Part shown: in pieces, positions 26,617 through 35,336 of the stretch | How the letters are laid out: the number at the start of each line of letters is the position of its first letter | Position numbering within the stretch: position 1 is the first letter of the stretch | Assembly: GCA_965225705.1 (NCBI GenBank) | Contig: OZ245325.1 | Coordinates: 682,001 to 746,000 of the forward strand | Direction: 5' to 3' | Length of the DNA: 64,000 bases | Source: G965225705 sp965225705 | GTDB taxonomy: Bacteria; Pseudomonadota; Alphaproteobacteria; Caulobacterales; Maricaulaceae | Made by a program: the position numbers and the translations under genes | The notes under the pieces: generated by a model | Seen by the model: the letters and a program-made list of their open reading frames with translations, nothing else | Databases searched by the model: none | Told to the model about the DNA's origin: nothing

Positions 26617-27204
26617 ATGTTTAGTGAGTGGGCTTATTATGAGTCTTTTTTCAGTGCTGAAGAATGTGATTCTATTTTAGAAAAAGCAAAAAGCCTCCCT
26701 TTATCTGAGGGCACTGTAACAGAAGAATTAAAGGTTAATCATAAAATACGTCGATCGGAAGTTTCTTTTATTAACCGTAGAAACTCTGACTTTGCTTCTG
26801 TTTTTTCACAGCTGGATTATTGCGTCAACGAGGCCAATGATAAATGGTTCGGTGTTGATTATAATCCAACAGGCGCACATTATATGCAATTTACAGTTTA
26901 TAGGGGCGGTCAAGAGGGAGGAGAGAACCAGTTTTATGGATCCCATCAGGATACAGGTCTTGTTTCCAAAAACTCTCTCACACAAAGAAAGCTCAGTATA
27001 ATTGTACAATTATCTAATCCTGAAGATTATGAGGGAGGTAATTTTGTCATGGACCAGGTCGATAGTGCCCCGCCCGCAGATATGATTCGCAAGAGAGGAT
27101 CCGTTATTATCTTTCCTGCTTTGGTGTATCACCAGGTAACACCTGTCACAAAGGGCACGCGATGTTCTCTTGTGAGCTGGTATCTTGGTCCCCCCTGGCG
27201 CTAA
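26617..27204 (+). CDS. 2OG-Fe(II) oxygenase (prolyl 4-hydroxylase type)
   Basis: A 195-residue double-stranded beta-helix dioxygenase. The iron triad is visible as His and Asp in YGSHQDTG and the distal His in VYHQVTPVTKGTRCSLVSW, where the Arg ten residues later binds the 2-oxoglutarate carboxylate. N-terminal helices with SAEECDSILEKAKSL are typical of the P4Hc superfamily. The target is unknown. The start has GGGAGAAGAG upstream, and the AT-rich 140-base leader contains the repeat TTGAG/CTCAA. The gene is AT-richer than its neighbours and stands alone, so acquisition is possible. Confidence 0.85.
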   Translation: MFSEWAYYESFFSAEECDSILEKAKSLPLSEGTVTEELKVNHKIRRSEVSFINRRNSDFASVFSQLDYCVNEANDKWFGVDYNPTGAHYMQFTVYRGGQEGGENQFYGSHQDTGLVSKNSLTQRKLSIIVQLSNPEDYEGGNFVMDQVDSAPPADMIRKRGSVIIFPALVYHQVTPVTKGTRCSLVSWYLGPPWR

Positions 27205-27533
27205 GTATGTCCCCAAAATGAACAGGTTTTTTGCACAGAGCCTGTTGTCAAAAATTTCCCCTCTCCTAAAAGACTGAGTCTCTCAGAACAGAGATTTTAT
27301 GAGGTGGCCTGCTTGCCCTCAAGGGCTTTATTTGCTAGGATCTGCATGGGAAAAACAGGCATTTACCAGTTTGGGGGTGCTTTTTTACTCTGCTTCCTGA
27401 CTTTCTTTGTATGTGGGATCTCTTTAGACACAAGGTTAGCCAGACGACAGTGATTTTGGAGATTTTTTCTCTTTTTATGTGACAGGGCAAGCATTCATAT
27501 CATCTTGTCTTGTATCATCACAGGGTATTCAAT
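27205..27533. other. Intergenic region without recognised gene
   Basis: 329 bases. The only structure noted is GCCCTCAAGGGC followed by TTTATTT near 27315-27335, a weak terminator candidate for the preceding hydroxylase gene. Confidence 0.4.
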
Positions 27534-28460
27534 ATGATAAAAGTGATAAAAAAAGTTTTGATACTTGTCGGGGTCTTTTCAGGGTTTTGTTTGCAGGCTC
27601 AGGCACAATCCGAAAAAGGACAAACGTCTCCTCCCCGGGAAATCTTCTCCCTTGTTTGGGAGACAGAAAAACTTTCTAACCCCGAATCTGTTGTTTACGA
27701 TCCGAATGCAGAAGTACTTTACGTTTCTGAAAAGGCTTTAGGTGAATCCATGGGGGCAGGCCACATCTCCAGGCTTGATACACAGGGCAGGATTCTGGAG
27801 GAAAGATGGGTTGATGGTTTGAAAGCACCTAAAGGGCTCCAGATTCTTGGCCCTAAACTTTATGTGGCTGATGTTACGGATCTGGTTGAAATCGATCGTG
27901 AGACAGGCAAAATTCTTGCCCACCATTCCGCAGAAGGTATAAAATACCTGAATGATGTTACTGTCGATAGAGATGGCAACATCTATGTTTCGGATATGCA
28001 AACAAGTGCCATTTACCGGTTAGATAAAAATGGCAATTTCAGTCTCTGGCTCAAAACCCCTGAGCTTGAAAATCCAAATGGTCTTTATGGCATGGGGGAT
28101 AGTTTATATGTAGCCGCATGGGGCCCTGTTGAGGGAGATGATTTTCTTCATGCAGCTAAGGGGCGCGTGTTAAAGGTTGGTCTCAGGGATAAAAAAATAA
28201 CAAAGATAACCCGGGAACCTTTGGGCAATCTGGATGGTATCCAGCCTGTTGGAGATGAGAGCTTTTATATCTCCGACTGGAAGACGGGCCAGATTTTTCA
28301 TGTGCTCCGTGAAACGGGTGTTGTTGTGGAGAAACTGGATCTTGCCAGAATAACAAATCGTGAATCTGCCAGGGGTGTTGGTGATATTGCCTTTGTTCCA
28401 CAAACAGGGGGGCTCTATTTGCCGATGACAGACACTGTGATTATGCTTAAACCTGAATAG
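27534..28460 (+). CDS. Exported SMP-30/NHL-like beta-propeller protein
   Basis: A 308-residue protein with a signal peptide (KVIKKVLILVGVFSGFCLQAQAQ). The mature part consists of repeated propeller blades with the SMP-30/gluconolactonase/LRE-like pattern: NPESVVYDPNAEVLYVSE, KAPKGLQIL..LYVADV, YLNDVTVDRDGNIYVSDM (the usual Asn-Asp metal-binding region), and NLDGIQPV..FYISDW. It probably acts in the periplasm as a lactonase or binding protein. ATG 27534 is preferred because it directly precedes the signal sequence; an upstream in-frame ATG adds eight residues. Confidence 0.82.
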   Translation: MIKVIKKVLILVGVFSGFCLQAQAQSEKGQTSPPREIFSLVWETEKLSNPESVVYDPNAEVLYVSEKALGESMGAGHISRLDTQGRILEERWVDGLKAPKGLQILGPKLYVADVTDLVEIDRETGKILAHHSAEGIKYLNDVTVDRDGNIYVSDMQTSAIYRLDKNGNFSLWLKTPELENPNGLYGMGDSLYVAAWGPVEGDDFLHAAKGRVLKVGLRDKKITKITREPLGNLDGIQPVGDESFYISDWKTGQIFHVLRETGVVVEKLDLARITNRESARGVGDIAFVPQTGGLYLPMTDTVIMLKPE

Positions 28461-28580
28461 CTCTGAAGGTGGGGGGGAGATCTGTCCTCTCTTTTTCTTA
28501 AAAGGAATGACAGAGACAAAAGCTTTGTTGGTATATAGGGCAGGGGTAGGCTGTTTCTTTCTTTGGGAGGAAGTTTCCCG

Positions 28581-29408
28581 TCATCCAGCCCGATGTGCAG
28601 AGCCAAACAAATTTGCAAAAGCGCGCTCTGTTTTTTCTGCTGTTTCTTCAAGACTCCACCCCCTTATTTCGGCCAGTTTTTGGGCAGTGTGGACAAGCAG
28701 GGCCGGTTCATTGCGTTTGCCACGATACGGGACAGGAGCAAGATAGGGCGCATCTGTTTCTAAAAGGAGACGATCTTCTGGCAGGGTTGTGACAATTTCA
28801 CATAAATCTTTTGCATTTTTAAACGTAATAATGCCGGATAAGGAAAAATATGCCCCAAGATCTGCCGCGCGCTCTGCCAAATCTGCCCCCCCTGCAAAAC
28901 AGTGGAGAAGAGGTTTAAAAGGCCCTTTTTTCATCTCCTCCTCCAGCATATCTGCGATAGCGTCATCAGCATTGCGGGCATGGATGACAAGGGGAAGGCC
29001 CGTTTCACGTGCAGCTTCAATATGGACACGGAAAGAGTGTTTTTGTGCCTGTTCAGCACTGTTATTATAGTAAAAGTCGAGCCCTGTTTCGCCGAAGGCC
29101 ACCACTTTTGGGTGATTCGCCTGTTTGAGAAGGTCCTCCACGGTTAAATCAGGGACCTTATCCGCCTCATGGGGGTGTATACCCACACTACAGCTCAGCG
29201 CGTCATAGCGCTCAGCCAGACGTGTGGCCGCTTCCCCATCCTCAAAAGAGCAGGCAATGGTCACCATGTTTTTAGTGCCAGCTTCCAGTGCACGCTCAAT
29301 AACATGGTCAACATCTTCAGCAAAAGCATCATGATGCAGGTGAACATGACTGTCTGTCAAAGAGACAGACCAACCAGGAGGGGGGGAGAGGGGAATAGGG
29401 TGTGTCAT
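28581..29408 (-). CDS. tatD: TatD family metal-dependent DNase
   Basis: A 275-residue amidohydrolase-fold nuclease (3'-5' DNase activity in E. coli TatD). Metal-binding motifs are visible in order: DSHVHLHHDAF, VGIHPHEAD, FGETGLDFYY, VIHARNADD, PLLHCFAGG and LLLETDAPYLAPVPYRGKRNEP. It is the last gene of the carboxypeptidase-tmk-holB-tatD unit. Alphaproteobacteria often have metG between holB and tatD; here only five bases separate them, so metG has been lost from this position. Confidence 0.94.
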   Translation of the reverse strand: MTHPIPLSPPPGWSVSLTDSHVHLHHDAFAEDVDHVIERALEAGTKNMVTIACSFEDGEAATRLAERYDALSCSVGIHPHEADKVPDLTVEDLLKQANHPKVVAFGETGLDFYYNNSAEQAQKHSFRVHIEAARETGLPLVIHARNADDAIADMLEEEMKKGPFKPLLHCFAGGADLAERAADLGAYFSLSGIITFKNAKDLCEIVTTLPEDRLLLETDAPYLAPVPYRGKRNEPALLVHTAQKLAEIRGWSLEETAEKTERAFANLFGSAHRAG

Positions 29409-29413
29409 GCCTT

Positions 29414-30472
29414 TTATCCTTTTATGAGGGCCTGACGGGCTGAGAAAAAGACACCCTGGACAAGCTGTGCCGGGTCAAGATTAAGAGCTTCAGCATCATC
29501 AAACAAATCTTTGATCTGTTCGTGCACTGTAAGCCAGGTGGAAGCAGCGCCCGGGTTGTGGTGTGTTTTCTCCTCTGTTCTATCTGTTTTCGGAAGATGG
29601 TCTCTAAGGGCGGCTTCACGGGCAAGGCGTGCGGTATGTTTCAGACAGGTTTCATAAAACAGGGCCTGCAGAGATCTTTCCGCGTTCTTCTCAGACAATC
29701 TGGCCATGAGGGCCTGTAAGCGTGCAGAATCCAGCCCGGGGAGCGTTGTAAACAGTGTGTGAATATTATCCAGAAAAGAGAGAACCTCAGAACAGGCGAG
29801 CTCCACGCCCCGGCCTGGCGAACCTTCGGCAAGATGTGCTGCCTGTTTAAGCGTCTCCTCTTCTTTGTCAGGGTGAAGGCTCTGCAGGGCTTTCAGGGTC
29901 AGTTCTTCTGATAACGGGTTGAGAATTAAAGACCGGCATCGCGACCGCAGAGTTGCCATAACACGGCCGGGGGCATGGGAGAACAGAAGAAACAGAGTTT
30001 GGGGAGGAGGTTCTTCCAGGGTCTTTAAAAGAGCATTGGCGGCATGAATGTTTAGACCCTCTGCAGGGTCAACAAACACAAGACGCCACCCACCCTGATG
30101 CGTTCGTTTTTGAGAAAAAGTCCTGATAAGCTGGCGGACGGCATCAACAGGAATATCTTTTTTTCTCTTTCCTGTTTTCTCATCAGTCGGGGCTTCAAGG
30201 ACAAAAAGATCGCCATAAGTGCCCTCTGCAAGACGCCGGGCAAGAGGGTCATCGGGATCTGTTCCTAAAAGACCGTATGTTGCATCAGGCCTCACGCCCA
30301 CAAGAAAACGGGCAAGACGAAAGCCCAGTGTAGCTTTGCCAATGCCTTTTGGACCAGAGATAAGCCAGGCATGGTGAAGCCTTTTGGTTGTGAGGGCCTG
30401 AAGAAAAGTCTCTTCAGCTGCTTCATGTCCAAAAAGCCAGGGCTGTGTTTGAGGAGAAAGAGCATGGGTCAT
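29414..30472 (-). CDS. holB: DNA polymerase III subunit delta'
   Basis: A clamp-loader AAA+ subunit. The start at 30472 (MTHALSPQTQPWLFGHE) gives 352 residues and places holB 73 bases after tmk; the longer open frame would run across tmk. The domain has the P-loop-like SGPKGIGKATL, the DAVRQL region, VFVDPAEGLNIHAANALLKTLEEPP (the sensor and SRC-like region) and RSRCRSL. Inactive-subunit features match delta' rather than tau/gamma. It is co-transcribed with tmk upstream and tatD downstream. Confidence 0.93.
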   Translation of the reverse strand: MTHALSPQTQPWLFGHEAAEETFLQALTTKRLHHAWLISGPKGIGKATLGFRLARFLVGVRPDATYGLLGTDPDDPLARRLAEGTYGDLFVLEAPTDEKTGKRKKDIPVDAVRQLIRTFSQKRTHQGGWRLVFVDPAEGLNIHAANALLKTLEEPPPQTLFLLFSHAPGRVMATLRSRCRSLILNPLSEELTLKALQSLHPDKEEETLKQAAHLAEGSPGRGVELACSEVLSFLDNIHTLFTTLPGLDSARLQALMARLSEKNAERSLQALFYETCLKHTARLAREAALRDHLPKTDRTEEKTHHNPGAASTWLTVHEQIKDLFDDAEALNLDPAQLVQGVFFSARQALIKG

Positions 30473-30545
30473 GGACAGATGTCTAGCAGAGAGAGGAGAG
30501 AGGAGAAAGGGGGGAGGTAAACTATCAGGGCAAGGCGTATATTTT

Positions 30546-31172
30546 TTAAGGTTCCGGAAAACGTTTTTGCACACATGCCCAAATTCTCTCCGCAACCACC
30601 TCTTCTGTGCCTTCTGCATCAAGAAGAATGCACCGTGTGGGATGTGTTTTGGCCTGAAGGCGATAACCCGCCCGGAGTTTTTCCTGATAGATTTCTCCTT
30701 TTTTTTCATAGCGATCGGCGTTTTGTCCACGTTGTTTGCGACGTCTGGCCGCTATGGGGCCTTCCAGATCCAGGATAAATGTGAGGTCTGGTGTAAATCC
30801 CTCAAGGATAAGATCGTGCAAAGCCTGAAGACGATCCAAAGCCATATCTCCGGCATGGCCCTGATAGACAAAGCTTGAATCAAAAAAACGATCAGAAAGA
30901 ACCCATCTGCCCTGTTTAAGAACTGGCCGGATAAGTCGGTCTATATGCTGTGTCCGTGCTGCATAATGAAGAAGAGTTTCCGTAAGCGCAGTCCAGTCTT
31001 TCTCTTCAAGAAGAAGCTTGCGTATGTCCTCTGCTTCGGGGGTGCCTCCGGGCTCTCTTGTGAGAAGAACGTCAAAACCTCTTTTTTGAAGTGCATCTTT
31101 CAGCCGGTGTATCTGGGTAGATTTTCCAACACCGTCGGCCCCCTCAAAACTGATGAAACGCCCCTGTGTCAT
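30546..31172 (-). CDS. tmk: Thymidylate kinase
   Basis: Phosphorylates dTMP to dTDP. The 208-residue kinase has the P-loop FEGADGVGKST (9-19), TREPGGTPEAE (the DR/E-binding motif), LSDRFFDSSFVYQG and the lid region. It starts six bases after the carboxypeptidase stop. Confidence 0.96.
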   Translation of the reverse strand: MTQGRFISFEGADGVGKSTQIHRLKDALQKRGFDVLLTREPGGTPEAEDIRKLLLEEKDWTALTETLLHYAARTQHIDRLIRPVLKQGRWVLSDRFFDSSFVYQGHAGDMALDRLQALHDLILEGFTPDLTFILDLEGPIAARRRKQRGQNADRYEKKGEIYQEKLRAGYRLQAKTHPTRCILLDAEGTEEVVAERIWACVQKRFPEP

Positions 31173-31178
31173 ACCTGG

Positions 31179-32369
31179 TCATGACCCTTTTCGAATAAGG
31201 GTTATCAAAGAATCAAAAGCACGACCAAAGAAGTTTTTGCGCTCAACAGTCTCCCCCGCAAGCAGAGGAAAACTATGCTGTGTGCCCTGTGGCGTCTCCA
31301 CAACAAGCTGAGCAACGAGATCACCTTTTTGAACAGGGGCAATGAGGGGAGACTGATACACAATCGAAACAGTCATGCCATCACGTTCCGCTTTATGAAG
31401 ACCGGGGCGTATTGCTTTGTCTGTGATAAGCGGGAGTTTTTTAACCTGACCGGAATAGACATTTGCCTCTCCGACTTTTTCCCCTTCTTTGAAAAGGGAA
31501 TAGAGCTTAAATTCTGTGAAAGCGGCCCGCATCATGCGTTCTGCTTCTCTGGTTCTCTCTTTTTCAGAGGAGAGGCCGTTGAGCACAATAATGCGTCTTT
31601 TCCCCTCACGTTCAGCGGAGGCTGTCAGGCCATAGCCAGCTTCTTCTGTATGGCCGGTTTTGAGGCCGTCTGTACCTTTAAAGCGTCCTAAAAGAGGGTT
31701 GCGGTTATATTGCTTAATTCCATTCCAGGTAAAGCTTTTTAAGACATAGAAAGGATAATAGTCGGGATAATCCCTGATGGTGATACGGGCCAGTTCGGCA
31801 AGATCAGAGGCACTGATTTTATGTTCCGGGTGAGGCAGGCCCGTTGCATTCCGAAAATGTGCATTTTTCAGGCCCAGGCTTTGTGCAAATTTTTCCATGT
31901 CTCTGGCAAAAGCCTCTTCGCTGCCTGAAAGGCCTTCAGCCAGAGCAATAGAGGCATCATTTCCGGATTGTGTGATCACACCGTGGAGAAGGTCTTCAAT
32001 GCTGGCTCTGCTCCCCACTTTTAAGAACATGGTGGAGGAGCCGGAAGCTGCCCCCCCTGTCCGCCAGGCATATTCGCTGACAGGAAAGGTTTCATCGAGA
32101 GAGAGTTCCCCTTTTTTGAGTTTGTCAAACACCATAAGAGCGGTCATCATCTTGCTCATAGATGAGGGAGACATAGGGATGTGGGCCTCTTTTTCATAAA
32201 GAACGACCCCTGTCTCATAGTCCATAATAAGGGCATGTTGTGCAGGTGTCTCAAAAGGCGGTTTTACAGATGCCTGAGATGCAGGAGAGCTTTGTGCATG
32301 CGCCCCTGTTATAAAGTGTGTGGTGAACAGAAGGGTGAGAGAAAAAAACGTCAAAGAAGACATACGCAT
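31179..32369 (-). CDS. D-alanyl-D-alanine carboxypeptidase (DacD/PBP5-like)
   Basis: A periplasmic serine peptidase that trims peptidoglycan pentapeptides. ATG 32369 is the likely start, with CGGAG six bases upstream; 396 residues result. A signal peptide ends AHAQ. The S11 family motifs are all present: SxxK as SMSK, SGN as TQSGNDAS, and KTG as LKTGHTEEAGYG. A C-terminal PBP5-type beta domain and an amphipathic membrane anchor (NFFGRAFDSLITLIRKGS) follow. First gene of the tmk-holB-tatD operon. Confidence 0.93.
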   Translation of the reverse strand: MRMSSLTFFSLTLLFTTHFITGAHAQSSPASQASVKPPFETPAQHALIMDYETGVVLYEKEAHIPMSPSSMSKMMTALMVFDKLKKGELSLDETFPVSEYAWRTGGAASGSSTMFLKVGSRASIEDLLHGVITQSGNDASIALAEGLSGSEEAFARDMEKFAQSLGLKNAHFRNATGLPHPEHKISASDLAELARITIRDYPDYYPFYVLKSFTWNGIKQYNRNPLLGRFKGTDGLKTGHTEEAGYGLTASAEREGKRRIIVLNGLSSEKERTREAERMMRAAFTEFKLYSLFKEGEKVGEANVYSGQVKKLPLITDKAIRPGLHKAERDGMTVSIVYQSPLIAPVQKGDLVAQLVVETPQGTQHSFPLLAGETVERKNFFGRAFDSLITLIRKGS

Positions 32370-32641
32370 AAGAAACTCCGTAAGTCCTAAAAAAATCCTG
32401 AAAATCAAACATGACGATATTTCCTCCGGTCCGTCAAGATATTTGTGTTAAACTGGTCAGGAAAAGTTTACTTTTTTTGTTGCGTCTATCATGACAGAGC
32501 ATCTGCTTTTGTATTTTGAAGGCAAAAAAGCCAGATGTATAAGAGAGACTCTTTATAGACTCTGATCACAGGGATAATATTCTTTGAAACAAGGGTTTTG
32601 AGTATATTCATCATGATAAAAGTTGAAGAAGGAGAAGGTTT

Positions 32642-33497
32642 GTGACTCCTGTTTTGGATAGTTCTTCCTGCCTCATAATGCTGTGGAAGGACGGAGACTG
32701 GCATATCAGCCAAAAATCAGGTCCCGGACCTTTTGACAGGGGGTTTACTCTGGGTGATGGCCTGTTTGAAACCCTTTTATGGTATGAGAAAGGCATCCAC
32801 CGCCTTGCAGAACACCACAGACGCCTGTCACAATCTGCCCATAGTCTGGGTTTTCCTCCCCCCCCTTCCGTGGAAGTTCTTGCTAACCTTAGCCAAAAGC
32901 TGGCTCTGGCCAGAACGATAGAAGGGAAGGGGGCTTTGCGCCTCAGCTTAAGCCGTGGGGCAGGTCAGAGAGGTCTTTCACCCCCCCCCTACCCCTTCTG
33001 CTGTTCTGGTCCTGACTTTACAGGAGATTGAGGAGCATACGGGGGGAACACAGCTTTCCACGGTCTCTCTGCGTCGTAACCCTCAAAGCATCACATCACA
33101 CCACAAGACTCTCAGCTATCTTGATAATGTGATGGCGCACCGGGAGGCTCATCAGAAGGGCGCTATGGAAGCCCTTATGCTCAATACAAAGGGAAATCTG
33201 ACCTGTGCGGCGGCGGCAAATTTATTCTGGAGCCACGGGAGAAAGCTTTATACACCTGCTTTAGAAGAAGGTGCCCTGCCTGGCATTACCCGTTCTTTTG
33301 TTCTGCAAACTGCTCCGGGGGCTGGTTTTGATGTTAAGGAAGGCGCATGGCCTCCTTCCGTTCTTTTAGCAGCAGAGTGTGTTTTCCTCACCAACAGTCT
33401 TATAGGGTTACGCGAGGTGGAGAGCCTTGACGGTGTTCAGTTATCCTGTAACCTTTCCGTTGTGGAAGCTTTAAGAAAGACAGGTTTCTCTCTTTAA
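32642..33497 (+). pseudogene. PabC-like class IV aminotransferase, frameshifted in poly-C
   Basis: A PLP-dependent fold-type IV enzyme, probably aminodeoxychorismate lyase (folate pathway) or a D-amino-acid/branched-chain aminotransferase. The first frame (GTG 32642, AAGGAG upstream) encodes FDRGFTLGDGLFETLLW and RGLSPPP. It is then interrupted at nine C residues (32981-32989). Removing one C rejoins it to the second frame, which carries SHHKTLSYLDNV with the catalytic Lys, NTKGNLTCAAAANLFW and LPGITRSFVL up to 33497. The corrected product is 284 residues, the normal family length. The lesion may be a real mutation, a slippage switch or a sequencing error. Confidence 0.85.
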
Positions 33498-33604
33498 TGT
33501 CACAAAAATACCCGCGCGGGGTGATGTGGGAAAGGGAAAGACAGGCATCGTGCTGTCCCCTGTAAACAGATATTCCGGATTTGAGAAGGGAGAAAAGGGA
33601 AGGC

Positions 33605-34309
33605 ATGGCAGTTTTTTTTGTAACAGGATCCGGGACAGATATAGGAAAAACATGGGTGTCCTGTCTTCTTATCCGTCAGGCACAGGCGCGTGGTGTCTCT
33701 GTATCAGCTTTCAAACCTGTGTTAAGTGGTTTTGATCCTGATAAAGCAGAACAGAGTGATGCAGGTCATCTCTTAAAAGCTATGGGGCGCCCTGTTCAGC
33801 CACAGACACTTAATCTTGTCTCCCCCATGCGCTTTCGTGCCCCTTTATCTGTGGATATGGCTGCCCGTCGTGAGGGGAAAAGCCTTGATTTCGATGATCT
33901 TGTGCAGCGCACACACCATTTTGTAAAAAATACAGATTCAGGACTTATTGAAGGGGTTGGTGGTGTCATGGCCCCACTTGATGCAGAGCATACAGTTTTA
34001 GACTGGATAGAGGTGGCGGATTGTCCTGTACTTTTGGTCTGTGGAACCTATCTGGGGGCTCTCTCCCATGGGTTGACAGCCTATGAATCTTTAAAAACAC
34101 GTGGTGTGAAGGTTGGCGCCGTTTTGATCAATGAATCTGAAGGCAGTTATGTCGATCCTGAAGAAACACGGGAGAGTTTTCGTGTCGTGATCAAACAGAC
34201 CCCCCTTGTTCTTGTGCGGCAGGAAGAGAAGAAAATTCCTTGCGCCGATCAGCCGGGCGCCGATCAGCCGGATCTGGCAAAGCTTTTCTTTGGGAAACAC
34301 CTGATATAA
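33605..34309 (+). CDS. bioD: Dethiobiotin synthetase
   Basis: ATP-dependent enzyme that closes the ureido ring of dethiobiotin in biotin synthesis. The 234 residues open with FFVTGSGTDIGKTW, the BioD-type P-loop. FKPVLSG carries the substrate-binding Lys, and EGVGGVMAPL is the Mg-binding EGxGG motif. It stands alone; the other bio genes are not in the window. The extreme C-terminus contains a perfect 15-base tandem duplication coding ADQPG-ADQPD. AAGGGAAGG precedes ATG 33605. Confidence 0.94.
   Translation: MAVFFVTGSGTDIGKTWVSCLLIRQAQARGVSVSAFKPVLSGFDPDKAEQSDAGHLLKAMGRPVQPQTLNLVSPMRFRAPLSVDMAARREGKSLDFDDLVQRTHHFVKNTDSGLIEGVGGVMAPLDAEHTVLDWIEVADCPVLLVCGTYLGALSHGLTAYESLKTRGVKVGAVLINESEGSYVDPEETRESFRVVIKQTPLVLVRQEEKKIPCADQPGADQPDLAKLFFGKHLI
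34242..34271 (+). repeat. 15-bp perfect tandem duplication in bioD
   Basis: GCGCCGATCAGCCGG occurs twice in a row (34242-34256, 34257-34271). It keeps the frame and adds five residues near the BioD C-terminus. Confidence 0.95.
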
Positions 34310-34667
34310 GAAGAGAAAAGAAGGTCATAACGTCAATGACCCTGTGCAGGGTTTTCTTCAGCCACACCATCGTGTAAGTTTATTGTCTGGTGTCGGTATA
34401 ATAGATGGTGGCCCTCTACAAGGCCTTCCCTTTGCCTTAGTAAGGCTTTCTTCGTTGACATAAAAACCCCATCTTTATTAAGCTTAAAAGGGGCGGGTTA
34501 GGCTTGTCTTTAGGTTTACAATTTAAGATAAAAAAGGGTTGTCGACATTTTATTTTACGCACATTCATTTTTACGATGGCGGATCCTGAAAACTCTTTTC
34601 AACAAACACGGCAGGTTTTCAGAACTACCCCCTTGTTTTGAAAATAAAATTGTGAGGAAGGCCGGAT
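34310..34667. other. Intergenic region bioD/plsY
   Basis: 358 bases with no gene. GGTCAT/ATGACC (34323-34341) forms a small hairpin just after bioD. In relatives pyrC often precedes plsY; no trace of it is seen here. Confidence 0.5.
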
Positions 34668-35306
34668 ATGTCAGGACCTGATATTCTTCAGTTTTCTCCC
34701 TTTCTTTTTGCCTTTGCCGGCGGCTATCTTCTTGGATCTGTGCCTTTTGGGCTTGTTATAACACGCCTTGCAGGTCTTGGGGATATCCGCCTTTTGGGAT
34801 CCGGGAATATTGGGGCGACCAATGTTTTACGTACAGGACGTAAAGATCTTGCGGCCCTCACCCTTGTTCTGGATATAGGTAAGGCAGGCTTTGCGGCTCT
34901 TCTGGCCTGGTGGTTTTGGGGATATGATGTGGCACTGGTTGCAGGAGGGGCCGCTTTTTTTGGGCATTGCTGGCCTGTCTGGTTAAAATTTAAGGGAGGC
35001 AAAGGTATAGCAACTTTTTTTGGCCTTCTCTTTGTGGCAAGCCCGTGGGTAGGGCTTGTTTGTGCTGTACTGTGGCTTCTTACAGCTTTTTTGACACGTT
35101 ATTCCTCGCTGGCGGGTCTGGTCTCTGCCTGTGCTGCGCCCCTTATGGCCTGGCTTTTGGGACCCTTATCTTTATTTTTTCTTACTTTGGTCCTTTTGTG
35201 TATGATTGTCTGGAAGCATCGCCCTAATATTATGCGCCTGATACGTGGTGAAGAGGATAAAATTGCCCGAAAAAAAAACGACTCTCAAAAAAAAGATCTT
35301 CTATGA
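34668..35306 (+). CDS. plsY: Glycerol-3-phosphate acyltransferase PlsY
   Basis: An inner-membrane enzyme that transfers acyl from acyl-phosphate to glycerol 3-phosphate, the first step of phospholipid synthesis. The 212 residues have about five membrane helices and the three PlsY motifs: motif 1 GSVPFGLV and GSGNIGATNVLR, motif 2 HCWPVWLKFKGGKGIAT, and motif 3 WKHRPNIMRLIRGEE. The Lys-rich tail is cytosolic. dprA begins 30 bases downstream, the usual plsY-dprA order. Confidence 0.96.
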   Translation: MSGPDILQFSPFLFAFAGGYLLGSVPFGLVITRLAGLGDIRLLGSGNIGATNVLRTGRKDLAALTLVLDIGKAGFAALLAWWFWGYDVALVAGGAAFFGHCWPVWLKFKGGKGIATFFGLLFVASPWVGLVCAVLWLLTAFLTRYSSLAGLVSACAAPLMAWLLGPLSLFFLTLVLLCMIVWKHRPNIMRLIRGEEDKIARKKNDSQKKDLL

Positions 35307-35336
35307 TTTGTTGTAAAGTTTCGCTAAACTCATCTT

